Below, piece after piece: positions 34,910 through 43,186 of a stretch of 64,000 nt of DNA; position 1 is the first letter of the stretch; each line of letters starts with the position of its first letter. The stretch spans positions 1-64,000 of the forward strand of contig NZ_JAKRWM010000028.1 of assembly GCF_022352055.1 (NCBI RefSeq). Direction: 5' to 3'. The notes below the pieces were generated by a model. It was given only the letters and a program-made list of their open reading frames with translations. It was not told the origin of the DNA and did no database searches. Source of the DNA: Cohnella mopanensis. Lineage in GTDB: Bacteria; Bacillota; Bacilli; Paenibacillales; Paenibacillaceae. Made by a program: the position numbers and the translations under genes.

Positions 34910-35677
34910 CTACTTCTGATACTCTTTAGGCGTACATCCGGCTACCTGCTTGAACAAGCGGCTAAAGTAAAACTGATCCGGGTAGCCGACGCGTTCGGCG
35001 ACTTCTTTGACCGAGAGGCTCGGATGATTGGCAAGCAAGTATTTGGCTTCGTTTATGCGCAGAGAGATCAAATATTTGGAGGGCGCTTCTCCTGTATGCT
35101 TGATGAAGATTTTGCTCAAGTAAGAAGGCGTGAAGTTGAATTGCCTCGAAATTTCCTCCAGGCTGATATCCCTAGTAAAATTCTCCCTCAAGTAATGCTG
35201 CACCTGCCCGACGATATCCTCGGAAGACACCGCCCCTTGTACGCGCAAACCTTCCGCAACGTTCTTATTATATCTAGACTTTTCGGTTTCGATCGAAGTC
35301 TGAATCCGCGAGATCGCCTTCTGAAGCTCGCTGGATTTGATAGGCTTTAGCAGATATTCGCTAGCCTCGTAGCGAACCGCTTGCCTGGCGTATTCGAAAT
35401 CCGCGTAGCCGGTCGTGATGATTTTGCGAATATGCGGGTAATGGGATTGCAGCGATTTGATCAATTCAAGCCCGTCCATGACGGGCATGCGAATATCCGT
35501 CACGATAAGGTCGGCGGCGTTGTTCCGAATATAGTTCAAGGCGCTTTTGCCATCCTCGGCGGCATATACGACCTTTAATGCGTCGTCTATGCCTTCGATT
35601 TTTTTGATCAGGTTGTTGCGAATCAAGTCCTCGTCCTCGGCAACGACGATTCGAATGGAGTTGTCTGCGTTCGTCAT
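34910..35677 (-). CDS. YesN-type response regulator with AraC DNA-binding domain
   Basis: 255 residues, a compact version without the long middle region. The receiver domain is at 1-125, with phosphorylated Asp61 in DLIVTDIRMP and the YLLKP loop. The C-terminal 100 residues hold two AraC helix-turn-helix motifs (ISRQFNFTPSYLSKIFIKH, then VAERVGYPDQFYFSRLFKQV). Its ATG overlaps the last codons of the upstream kinase by 4 bp, so the two are translationally coupled. The divergent CUT1 transporter genes at 37811-40959 are the likely targets. Confidence 0.94.
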   Translation of the reverse strand: MTNADNSIRIVVAEDEDLIRNNLIKKIEGIDDALKVVYAAEDGKSALNYIRNNAADLIVTDIRMPVMDGLELIKSLQSHYPHIRKIITTGYADFEYARQAVRYEASEYLLKPIKSSELQKAISRIQTSIETEKSRYNKNVAEGLRVQGAVSSEDIVGQVQHYLRENFTRDISLEEISRQFNFTPSYLSKIFIKHTGEAPSKYLISLRINEAKYLLANHPSLSVKEVAERVGYPDQFYFSRLFKQVAGCTPKEYQK

Positions 35678-37560
35678 GTTTGTTCCCCCTTCTCCAAGTG
35701 GCCCCCGATGGTAACCTCAGCTCCTCCTGACGAGGAATTCCCGAAGAGAAACACGGAATCCGAACCATAAGTGAGTCTCATGCGGATGAAAATATTAAGC
35801 AACCCCATGCCGCCCAACTGCAAAACGGGAGTAACGTTAGTCAGATAGGTCTCGTCGACTTGGTCCCTAAGCGTTTTCATACTCTCTTCGCTGAAGCCCG
35901 GTCCGTTGTCGGATACCGTAATCCGCCATTCGTTGCCGTCCACAACGCCAACTATGCGTATGTTCCACGGAGGCTCCTGTTGAGTGGCGAATTTGAGAGA
36001 GTTCTCGACGAGCGGTTGTACGACGAGCTTCGGAATGATAATCCGATTGAGGGCATCGTCGATGTCGAATGAAAATTTAAGCTTCTGGCCATGACGAATC
36101 GCGTTCACTTCGAGATACTTGCGCGTATACAAAATTTCCGTCCCAAGCTCGACAGAGGACGTTTCCGATGAGATATAGCGCAAAATATCCGACATATTTT
36201 CCGACATCGAGACGATCTGTTCGTTCATGTTCTCTTCGGCCATGACGCTGATCGTCGTCAGCGTATTGTACAGGAAATGCGGATTCATCTGCGACTGGAG
36301 CGCGATTAGCTTCGATTGTACTTCTTGGGATTGAGACAAGAGCAGCTCGTCCATCGACTGCCGCAATCTCGAACTCATGTTCACGAAAGCTTCGTGCAGT
36401 TGGTCCAGCTCGTTGAGTCCGCTATTCAGCTCCTGCTGGGCGATGCGTCCAGAACCGAGATCGTCAAGGCGGATATTTCGCACGGTTCGGAGGATTCTAT
36501 AGATTGGAAACGTGATTTTCTTGGCCGCGATAAAAGAGAGTAGAATAGCAAAAAGTAAGATACCTAGAGCAACTAGCAATGTTTTACGCGTAAAATCGGC
36601 CAACGGAGCGAGCAGCTTCTTCTCGGACACGATAACGACGGTGCTCCAGCCCGTTTGATCGGATCGATGAAGCGACAGGAGCTCCCTATCCCCGGTGACC
36701 GGATTTTGGAAAGATTCGTACGTGCTATCGTTCGATGCTTGCCGCTCGACTAATTGATGAATGTAGGGTTCGTACAGGCTGCGGTCGGCTTTGAGCGGGT
36801 AGATGATCTGCCCTACGTCGTCGTAAACGAGTACGCTTTCCCCGTATGCGCTTTGTTTGACGAAGCTCAGGACGCTTTTGAAGATGCGGTTGTAATATTG
36901 CTTGACCTCGACGATCCCGATCGGAACGTTGTAATTGTCATAGAATTGGCGAAACAGAGACATGGAGTACTGCTTCTCCCGCGTAGAGATGAATTTGGAC
37001 ATTTCCGCGTCTTCCACCGGTAAAGTAATATATTTACCCTGGGTAGCCATAACCGCTTGGAACCAAGGCGTGGAATTAGGATTATAGGAGCGTTCCCCGT
37101 TATCGAAGCCGTTTCCGTAAGCCTTTCCTTTGAAATCGTATAAATACAGCTGCTCGGCGGCTCTCGAGGGACCGATTGCTGCGGTTAAAATTTCGGCAAG
37201 CTCTTTGGCGCTTTGAATGGAATTAGCTGACGCCCCCGGAATCGTGGCCGGTTGCTCCGTACCCGACGATAGGGTAGAGTGCGGCACTTTGTCTATTTCG
37301 GATAAATATGCGAGGAACTGGCTTTTGACCAGATTGGAATACATGACGTTAAGAGAGACGTCGTTCATCTTACGGATTTCGGAATCGATCTGGTTTTGCA
37401 TGGATTGGCCTACATTTACTAGGGAGTCCGTAGCGTTGTTCTTGATGAGCTCCGATACCCATACATAAACCCAGACGACGAGAATCGTGAAGACGATAAT
37501 GATGATCAGCGTATAAGTCGCAAAAAGAATCGTCTGGATGTTCCGCATTTTTCTCCACAT
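35674..37560 (-). CDS. YesM-type sensor histidine kinase
   Basis: 628 residues from ATG 37560 (MWRKMRN), with GGAGGG just upstream; an in-frame TTG at 37575 is the alternative. Membrane helix at about 10-36, Cache-type extracellular sensor to about residue 320, second membrane helix at about 325-345, HAMP, then the kinase core with His428 in ALQSQMNPHFLYNTL, N box PLVENSLKFA and G box SDNGPGFSEE. It pairs with the regulator that overlaps its 3' end. A 62-bp stretch of its sensor region has a diverged copy at 4011-4072. Confidence 0.94.
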   Translation of the reverse strand: MWRKMRNIQTILFATYTLIIIIVFTILVVWVYVWVSELIKNNATDSLVNVGQSMQNQIDSEIRKMNDVSLNVMYSNLVKSQFLAYLSEIDKVPHSTLSSGTEQPATIPGASANSIQSAKELAEILTAAIGPSRAAEQLYLYDFKGKAYGNGFDNGERSYNPNSTPWFQAVMATQGKYITLPVEDAEMSKFISTREKQYSMSLFRQFYDNYNVPIGIVEVKQYYNRIFKSVLSFVKQSAYGESVLVYDDVGQIIYPLKADRSLYEPYIHQLVERQASNDSTYESFQNPVTGDRELLSLHRSDQTGWSTVVIVSEKKLLAPLADFTRKTLLVALGILLFAILLSFIAAKKITFPIYRILRTVRNIRLDDLGSGRIAQQELNSGLNELDQLHEAFVNMSSRLRQSMDELLLSQSQEVQSKLIALQSQMNPHFLYNTLTTISVMAEENMNEQIVSMSENMSDILRYISSETSSVELGTEILYTRKYLEVNAIRHGQKLKFSFDIDDALNRIIIPKLVVQPLVENSLKFATQQEPPWNIRIVGVVDGNEWRITVSDNGPGFSEESMKTLRDQVDETYLTNVTPVLQLGGMGLLNIFIRMRLTYGSDSVFLFGNSSSGGAEVTIGGHLEKGEQT

Positions 37561-37669
37561 ATTGCCCTCCGCCAAGCCATAGTGATACCGTTTTCATATT
37601 CATATTGTGAGGTCGCTTTTTCTTTTTGTCAAAAACGAAATGTTGGGAGGGTTAAATAAGTACATAAAA

Positions 37670-37683
37670 TGTAACCGTTTTCT
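37670..37683. promoter_or_regulatory. cre-like site upstream of the CUT1 operon
   Basis: TGTAACCGTTTTCT agrees with the CcpA site consensus TGWAANCGNTNWCA at 13 of 14 positions. It lies 27 bp before the TATAAT at 37710, in the region shared with the divergent kinase gene. Confidence 0.5.
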
Positions 37684-37709
37684 CCATGGTTTCTCCCTCT
37701 CCCCGAACC

Positions 37710-37715
37710 TATAAT
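37710..37715 (+). promoter_or_regulatory. -10 box of the CUT1 operon
   Basis: Perfect TATAAT without a recognisable -35 hexamer at the right distance, as expected for a promoter that needs the AraC-type regulator encoded nearby. Confidence 0.5.
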
Positions 37716-37757
37716 GAAGACAGTCCAAAACAAAAGCGGGCTGCTACAGATCAGATA

Positions 37758-37771
37758 TGTAAACGGATTCA
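37758..37771. promoter_or_regulatory. second cre-like site, downstream of the -10 box
   Basis: TGTAAACGGATTCA matches the CcpA consensus at 13 of 14 positions. Its place inside the transcribed leader would allow roadblock-type catabolite repression. Confidence 0.5.
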
Positions 37772-37810
37772 TCGCAATTTATCGTTGTATACGACAAGGG
37801 GAGTGATCAT

Positions 37811-39166
37811 GTGAAAAGGTTTATCGCCATGTGTACCGCCATTATGCTGATCGCCATTATGGTGACGGCATGCGGAAGCAAGAAAGAAACGGAATCCTCG
37901 CCATCCGCGTCTCAGCCGAATGCTTCGGAAACGGCTGCTAGCTCCGGAGCCGCGAAGAAAGATATTACATTGACTTATATTGCCAGCCAAGATTGGATCA
38001 AGGACGCGGAAATGGAGCTGGCCAAGAAGTTCGAGGAACAGACGGGTATCCATATCGATTATCAGATCATTCCGTCCGACCAATACTTCAACGTACTGAA
38101 AACGAAGCTCAATTCAGGTGAAGGCCCTGATCTGTTCGGCGGCCAAAGCGGAAAAAGCGAAATCAGTCTCAATTATAACGCCGAGAAAAACGCGGTCGAC
38201 CTGAGCGACCAGGAATGGGTAAAACGGGAAGATCCATTATCCATCGATCAATTGTCCTTGAACGGCAAAGTGTACGCACAGACGATCTGGGATACTTCAA
38301 ACAGCTACGTGCTCGTGTACAATAAGAAGATTTTCGCGGAACAAGGCATTAACGTTCCGACTACGTACGCGGAGTTCAAAGAGGCGGCTCTTAAAATCCA
38401 GAAAGCCGGAATCACGCCGATCTATGAGCCGGTAGCGGACGGCTGGCATCACGTATTGTGGTTTGCCGAGCCAGGACCGCAGTATGACAAGCTGCAACCG
38501 AACCTCTACAACGATTTGAATGCGAACAAAGTGAACTTCGAGACTAGCGCTCCTATGGCCGCTTCCCTTACGCAGCTTAAAGAATTGTACGATTTAGGGT
38601 TGTTCGGCGACAACACGCTTTCCGATACTTTCGCCGATACGGCTAACCAGATGGCAACCGGAAAATACGCGATGTCGGTGATGACCCAAGACCTACCTCA
38701 GCAAATCGAGAAAATCAATCCCGAGCTGAAAGCAACGGAATTCGGATTTTTCGTCATCCCGTTGGCGGATAACCAATTCTATTACGTCAATCCAGGCGGT
38801 CCGAGTAAATTCGTATACTCCGGCGGTAAGCATATCGAAGAAGCGAAGCAATATTTGAGCTTCTTGGCGGAACCGGAGAATCTGCAATACTTGATGGACA
38901 ACACTGCAACTTTCTCTAACTTAAATTTCACCGGGCTTAAGGACAAATATACCGATGAACAGAAGAAGCTTCATGAGACTTACCCGGTCAAAGGAACAGA
39001 CATTCAAGATTACGTAAACTACGTGAACCCGCAATGGATGGATATGGGCAAAGACATCGTAGGAATGTTCGGCGGCGCCGCGAAACCTGTGGATGTCCTC
39101 AAGAGCATCGACAAACGCAGAAGCGACATGGCTAAGATCGCTAAGGACGAAGGCTGGAATAAGTAA
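37811..39166 (+). CDS. CUT1 sugar ABC transporter, extracellular solute-binding lipoprotein
   Basis: 451 residues, start GTG 37811 after GGGGAGTGA. Signal peptide with lipobox VTAC (Cys21), Ser-rich tether, then a bacterial extracellular solute-binding fold of the oligosaccharide type (GEGPDLFGGQSGKSE and VYAQTIWDTSNSYVLVYNKK are typical). It is divergent from the kinase/regulator pair and followed by a 12-bp stem-loop before the permease genes. No ATPase gene is nearby, as is usual when a shared MsmX-type ATPase serves several CUT1 systems. The ligand cannot be named. Confidence 0.93.
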   Translation: MKRFIAMCTAIMLIAIMVTACGSKKETESSPSASQPNASETAASSGAAKKDITLTYIASQDWIKDAEMELAKKFEEQTGIHIDYQIIPSDQYFNVLKTKLNSGEGPDLFGGQSGKSEISLNYNAEKNAVDLSDQEWVKREDPLSIDQLSLNGKVYAQTIWDTSNSYVLVYNKKIFAEQGINVPTTYAEFKEAALKIQKAGITPIYEPVADGWHHVLWFAEPGPQYDKLQPNLYNDLNANKVNFETSAPMAASLTQLKELYDLGLFGDNTLSDTFADTANQMATGKYAMSVMTQDLPQQIEKINPELKATEFGFFVIPLADNQFYYVNPGGPSKFVYSGGKHIEEAKQYLSFLAEPENLQYLMDNTATFSNLNFTGLKDKYTDEQKKLHETYPVKGTDIQDYVNYVNPQWMDMGKDIVGMFGGAAKPVDVLKSIDKRRSDMAKIAKDEGWNK

Positions 39167-39187
39167 AATATAGCGAATGGAAACGAC

Positions 39188-39227
39188 TGACCCTAATCCT
39201 GGTAATACGCATTCGGGATTAGGGTCA
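39188..39227 (+). terminator. stem-loop between binding protein and permease genes
   Basis: TGACCCTAATCC and GGATTAGGGTCA, a 12-bp perfect stem with a 16-nt loop, followed by TGTATT. Probably partial termination or transcript stabilisation. Confidence 0.75.
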
Positions 39228-39268
39228 TGTATTAACGAATTCCATGAGCATGCGGAGTTGATAGCATC

Positions 39269-40144
39269 ATGTTGAGGAACAAAACATATCCGTTCTACTT
39301 TACGCTCTTAACACTCATCGTTTATACCGTGTTTCTGGTCATCCCTGGAATTATGGGCTTCTATTACTCGCTAACGGACTGGAACAGTTACTCGAGCGAG
39401 ATTAACTTTATTGGGCTGGACAACTTCAAAACCTTGTTCTCCTCCGGCGAACATTATATGAGCTATGTCTACAACACTTTGAATTTTACGGTATCGACCG
39501 TCGTGCTTAAGACGGCGCTCGGCCTTCTGCTGGCGATAGCATTAAATGAAGGAATTAAGATGAAAGGCTTTCATCGGGTTATGGTGTTCATGCCCGCGAT
39601 TATCCCGATGCTCGTCGTCGGTCTCGTATTCAAGTCGGTGCTCAATCCGGCGACAGGCCTCCTGAATGAAACTTTACGTTTTATCGGATTGGATTTTCTC
39701 GCTCAAAAATGGCTGGTCGACGTGAATTGGGCATTTAAGTCGATCATTGCGGTCGATACGTGGAAAGGCGTCGGATACATTATGATCATCCTGCTCGCCG
39801 GCCTGCAATCGATATCTAAATCCTACTACGAGGCGGCTTCTATCGATGGCGCGAATATTTGGCACAAGTTCAGATTCGTGACTTTACCATTGCTCATGCC
39901 GGCGCTTGTCGTGACGACCGTACTTAACTTGCTCTACGGCTTAAAAGTATTCGAAGCGGTCTACGTGCTCACGAACGGAGGTCCGGGTTACGCGACTGAC
40001 GTGCTTTACACGGCCATATTCAAGGAATTCTCGATGGGACGTTATGGCGTGGGAACTGCGCTTTCTACCTTGTTGTTCCTGTTCATGACCGTTGCGGGAT
40101 ACTTTGTCATCCGCTTGATGACCAAAGGGGAGGAACAGTCATGA
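39269..40144 (+). CDS. CUT1 ABC transporter permease (MalF/UgpA-type)
   Basis: 291 residues with six membrane helices. The EAA loop that docks to the ATPase is present as YYEAASIDGANIWHKFRFVTLP, of which the core is EAASIDGA followed by the conserved Gly and hydrophobics. The last four bases overlap the next permease start (ATGA), so they are translationally coupled. Confidence 0.93.
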   Translation: MLRNKTYPFYFTLLTLIVYTVFLVIPGIMGFYYSLTDWNSYSSEINFIGLDNFKTLFSSGEHYMSYVYNTLNFTVSTVVLKTALGLLLAIALNEGIKMKGFHRVMVFMPAIIPMLVVGLVFKSVLNPATGLLNETLRFIGLDFLAQKWLVDVNWAFKSIIAVDTWKGVGYIMIILLAGLQSISKSYYEAASIDGANIWHKFRFVTLPLLMPALVVTTVLNLLYGLKVFEAVYVLTNGGPGYATDVLYTAIFKEFSMGRYGVGTALSTLLFLFMTVAGYFVIRLMTKGEEQS

Positions 40145-40959
40145 ACAAGAACGTTCGTAGCGTGCTGATCAACGGATTGGCATGGGTGCTTAGCCTCACG
40201 ATGCTAACGCCGTTGCTTCTTATCGTCGTGAACTCGTTCAAGACGCAGACGGAAGCCGCTCCCATGAAGCTGAGTCTGCCGACTCATTGGGAATGGGGCA
40301 ATTATTCCGTCGTTATCGAACAAGGGAAATTAGTGACTTCGTTCTTGAACAGCTTGCTCTATTCCGCAACGTCAACCATTCTGGGGATCGCCTTAGCCTC
40401 GGTCGCGGCTTATATTTTCTCGCGGAATCCGACGAAGCTGAACAAATTCTTTTACTTCTTTCTCGTTCTGGGAATCGCGATGCCGATCAACTTCGTTACG
40501 TTAACGAAAGTTATGCAATATACGCATATCATTAACACCCAGTTCGGGATTATCGTTCTGTTGACGGTCATTTCGCTTCCTTTCACTGTGTTTCTTATGC
40601 ACGGATACATCGGATCGGTCCCACGGGAGCTGGATGAAGCAGGGATCGTCGACGGCTGTTCACCGTTCAAGTTATTTTACAGGATCGTGCTTCCGCTACT
40701 CGCGCCAGTAGTCGCCACCGTCGGCGTACTGAACTTCATGAACGCGTGGAACGAATTCGTTCTCCCGCTATACTATTTGAACGATTCGGGCAAATGGCCG
40801 ATGACGCTGGCGGTCTATAACTTCTTCGGGCAATTCCAAGTCAGTTGGAACCTTGTGTCCGCCGATATCGTGTTGACTACGCTTCCGGTTATCGTGATTT
40901 ACTTGCTCGGACAGAAATACATTATCTCGGGCATGACTTCAGGTTCCGTTAAAGGTTAA
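40141..40959 (+). CDS. CUT1 ABC transporter permease (MalG/UgpE-type)
   Basis: 272 residues with six membrane helices, the EAA loop (ELDEAGIVDGCSPFKLFYRI) and the C-terminal GMTSGSVKG tail typical of MalG-type subunits. It forms a heterodimer with the preceding permease. Confidence 0.93.
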   Translation: MNKNVRSVLINGLAWVLSLTMLTPLLLIVVNSFKTQTEAAPMKLSLPTHWEWGNYSVVIEQGKLVTSFLNSLLYSATSTILGIALASVAAYIFSRNPTKLNKFFYFFLVLGIAMPINFVTLTKVMQYTHIINTQFGIIVLLTVISLPFTVFLMHGYIGSVPRELDEAGIVDGCSPFKLFYRIVLPLLAPVVATVGVLNFMNAWNEFVLPLYYLNDSGKWPMTLAVYNFFGQFQVSWNLVSADIVLTTLPVIVIYLLGQKYIISGMTSGSVKG

Positions 40960-41010
40960 GAGATTACTGCACCATACTTGCTAGGGAAGACACAGAGAGG
41001 ATGAAAGGCA

Positions 41011-42096
41011 ATGGCAGCATCAACATATCGAATGGGCGTAGTCGGTTTAGGGGAGGGGCGCAGCATCATGTCCGCGGCGCTGAGCAGCAGTCGTTGGACG
41101 CTGGCCAAAGTGTGCGATCTTAACCGCGAGTTGTGCGAGCACCGGGCGAAAGAATTCGATTTCCACGATTGGACGACGGATTATAATGAAATGCTGGAAG
41201 ATCCGGACATCGACGTTATCGCGATTTATACGCCGGACCAGCTCCATTTCAGACATGTGTGCCAAGCACTGGAAGCGGGCAAGCACGTGATCTGCACGAA
41301 GCCGCTGCTTCCTTCCCTCGAAGGGGCGAAGGAGCTGATGGACGTACAACAGCGGACGGGCAAGCATGTATTCATCGGCCAAAGCTCGCGTTTCTTCGAG
41401 CCGATGAAGATGCAGCGCAAAGACTTCGAGGCGGGACGTAACGGAGACGTCGAGACCGTGGAGGCTTATTACATTACCGACGCCAGATGGTTCTTGGGGA
41501 AAGCTTGGAGCAGGCAGAAGGGCTTCAGTTGGATGTACAATTTCGTCATTCACGCCGTGGATATGGTTCGCTGGTACCTTCCGGACATCACGGAAGTGAT
41601 GGGTTTCGGGCGCAGCAGCGCCAATAACGCGGCATTCGGACTTGAGACGTGGGATACGGTAAGGTTCCTGCTTCGGGATTCGAGCGGCAGAATCGCTACG
41701 GTGTCCGGGAGTTACACGCTCCCGATCTTGGACCTTGCGGCAGAGACGGCAATAGGCTGCACGATCCGGGGGACGAAAGGGACGACGAGGGGAGAATATC
41801 CGAACCTGCGTTACCATACGCACTTTGAAGACGAGGAGCCTGCGGTGCATTCAATGGATGATATGCATGATTATTACTTCCGGTTCGAAGGCATTAGCCA
41901 CCACGCGGGAGAATATCAGAATTACATCGAATATTTCGCGGAATGTCTCGATCAAGGGATTACGCCTACGCCGAATATCGAAGAAGCCGTTACGACGCTT
42001 GCTTTAATGGAAGCGATGGAACGCACGCTCCGCTCGAATGGTCAAAGCGTGAAGATTAAAGACGTCCTGGACGAATATTGGGCTCAATTCAAGTAA
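41011..42096 (+). CDS. Gfo/Idh/MocA-family oxidoreductase
   Basis: 361 residues. Rossmann domain with GVVGLGEGRSIM, the position of the E-K-P motif occupied by CTKPLLPS (Thr-Lys-Pro, Lys kept), and the C-terminal domain with FVIHAVDMVRWYLP giving the usual His and Asp. It lies 51 bp after the permease and is probably the last gene of the CUT1 operon, so it is expected to act on the imported sugar or its breakdown product. It converges on the AraC gene with only 16 bp between stop codons. Confidence 0.9.
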   Translation: MAASTYRMGVVGLGEGRSIMSAALSSSRWTLAKVCDLNRELCEHRAKEFDFHDWTTDYNEMLEDPDIDVIAIYTPDQLHFRHVCQALEAGKHVICTKPLLPSLEGAKELMDVQQRTGKHVFIGQSSRFFEPMKMQRKDFEAGRNGDVETVEAYYITDARWFLGKAWSRQKGFSWMYNFVIHAVDMVRWYLPDITEVMGFGRSSANNAAFGLETWDTVRFLLRDSSGRIATVSGSYTLPILDLAAETAIGCTIRGTKGTTRGEYPNLRYHTHFEDEEPAVHSMDDMHDYYFRFEGISHHAGEYQNYIEYFAECLDQGITPTPNIEEAVTTLALMEAMERTLRSNGQSVKIKDVLDEYWAQFK

Positions 42097-42112
42097 TTCC
42101 GAGAAGGCTGAG

Positions 42113-43027
42113 TTAGAGCGACGCGTGGTTCGTTTGCCTATCCCGATAGCTGCGGGGAGATTCGCCAGTCCACCGTTTGAATTGGCGGCTAAAGTGGGCG
42201 ATATCCGTATAACCTAGCAGATTGGATATATGATCGATATTTAACGTTGTATCCCGCAGCAGACGCATAGCTTCTTCTTGGATCATGCGCGATAAGTATT
42301 GCCGCGGCGGGATGCCGTATACTTTCTTGAATAGGCGATTGCAGTGCGATTCGCTGATGCCTAACCTTCGGGCGATCTGGCTGATAAGCAGCCGACCTTG
42401 GTCGGGGTGCCCGTGATAGATCGGCTGTTTGGCCGCCGCCTGAATATAAGATTCGATTCGATGGGCTGTCTCCCAGTGAGGCAGCTTGTTGTCGTCTTGT
42501 TTGTCCTTCGAGGCGTTCAGCGTAACGCAGAGTTGCGCGATGATCTGGAAAAATAACGACTGTACGAGCGCCCGCGCGGTCAGGTCGAAGCGTTGTTCGG
42601 ATACGACCCAATCGGCTAGCCGCTCGAGTAGGGGCTTGAGGCTTTCACCGTCCGGCGACGTGCCAGGAATTAGCGAGAGCTCGGTCGTTCGGAGTAAATG
42701 CAGAAGCGGTCGGTCGTCCAGCTCGAAATGCAAACAAAGGTAGGTAAAGCCCTCGGGGGAACCAACGCTGCTGGAATGGATATCTCCCGGACGGATCAAC
42801 GCGAAATCCCCAGCCTGTTGGTGATAAGCTTTGCCATTAATATAAATAATTTGGCAGCCCTTCAACACATAATTGATCTCGTACTGTTTGTGCTCGTGGG
42901 AAGGGTAAACCCAATCCGCATTGACTTCCCTGACATGCAGGAAGGAAATATAGTGGGTCGATCGGAGATCGGGAATAAACTGCTCCATTACGCTGTTTTT
43001 CTGTCCTGTACGTAAGCTGCTGTCCAT
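42113..43027 (-). CDS. AraC-family regulator divergent from GH52 beta-xylosidase
   Basis: 304 residues from ATG 43027, nine bases after GGAGGGAG; the frame remains open to 43075 without a binding site. N-terminal cupin-type sensor (VYPSHEHKQYEINYVL, then GDFALIRPGDIHSSS) and C-terminal two-motif AraC domain (IARRLGISESHCNRLFKKVYG, then ISNLLGYTDIAHFSRQFKRW; quoted in part). It shares a short intergenic region with the GH52 gene, which contains the 44-bp element also found upstream of GH67. It is therefore the best candidate for a xylan-responsive activator of both genes, with a xylo-oligosaccharide or xylose as possible effector (inferred). Confidence 0.9.
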   Translation of the reverse strand: MDSSLRTGQKNSVMEQFIPDLRSTHYISFLHVREVNADWVYPSHEHKQYEINYVLKGCQIIYINGKAYHQQAGDFALIRPGDIHSSSVGSPEGFTYLCLHFELDDRPLLHLLRTTELSLIPGTSPDGESLKPLLERLADWVVSEQRFDLTARALVQSLFFQIIAQLCVTLNASKDKQDDNKLPHWETAHRIESYIQAAAKQPIYHGHPDQGRLLISQIARRLGISESHCNRLFKKVYGIPPRQYLSRMIQEEAMRLLRDTTLNIDHISNLLGYTDIAHFSRQFKRWTGESPRSYRDRQTNHASL

Positions 43028-43066
43028 CTCCGACAACTCCCTCCATGGATTTGTAATCGTTTTATT

Positions 43067-43072
43067 ATTATA
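43067..43072 (-). promoter_or_regulatory. -10 box of the AraC regulator gene
   Basis: TATAAT on the minus strand 39 bp before the regulator start codon. A cre-like sequence with 12 of 14 matches (43052-43065) adjoins it. No clear -35 box. Confidence 0.4.
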
Positions 43073-43108
43073 CATGGGATCGGCTCGATTTGGGTAAAAA
43101 GTTAGCGT

Positions 43109-43152
43109 GAAATGAGCATGGTTCTGCTAGAGTCTAGGTGTTAATTTGGGAG
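43109..43152 (+). promoter_or_regulatory. shared xylan-regulon element, copy 2 (GH52)
   Basis: Counterpart of 9924-9967, with 37 of 44 identical bases and no gaps. It ends 34 bp before the GH52 start codon and lies between two divergent genes, one of which encodes an AraC regulator. Confidence 0.7.
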
Positions 43153-43186
43153 AAAGCCATATTAACGCAAAGGAGCGAAATATTGA

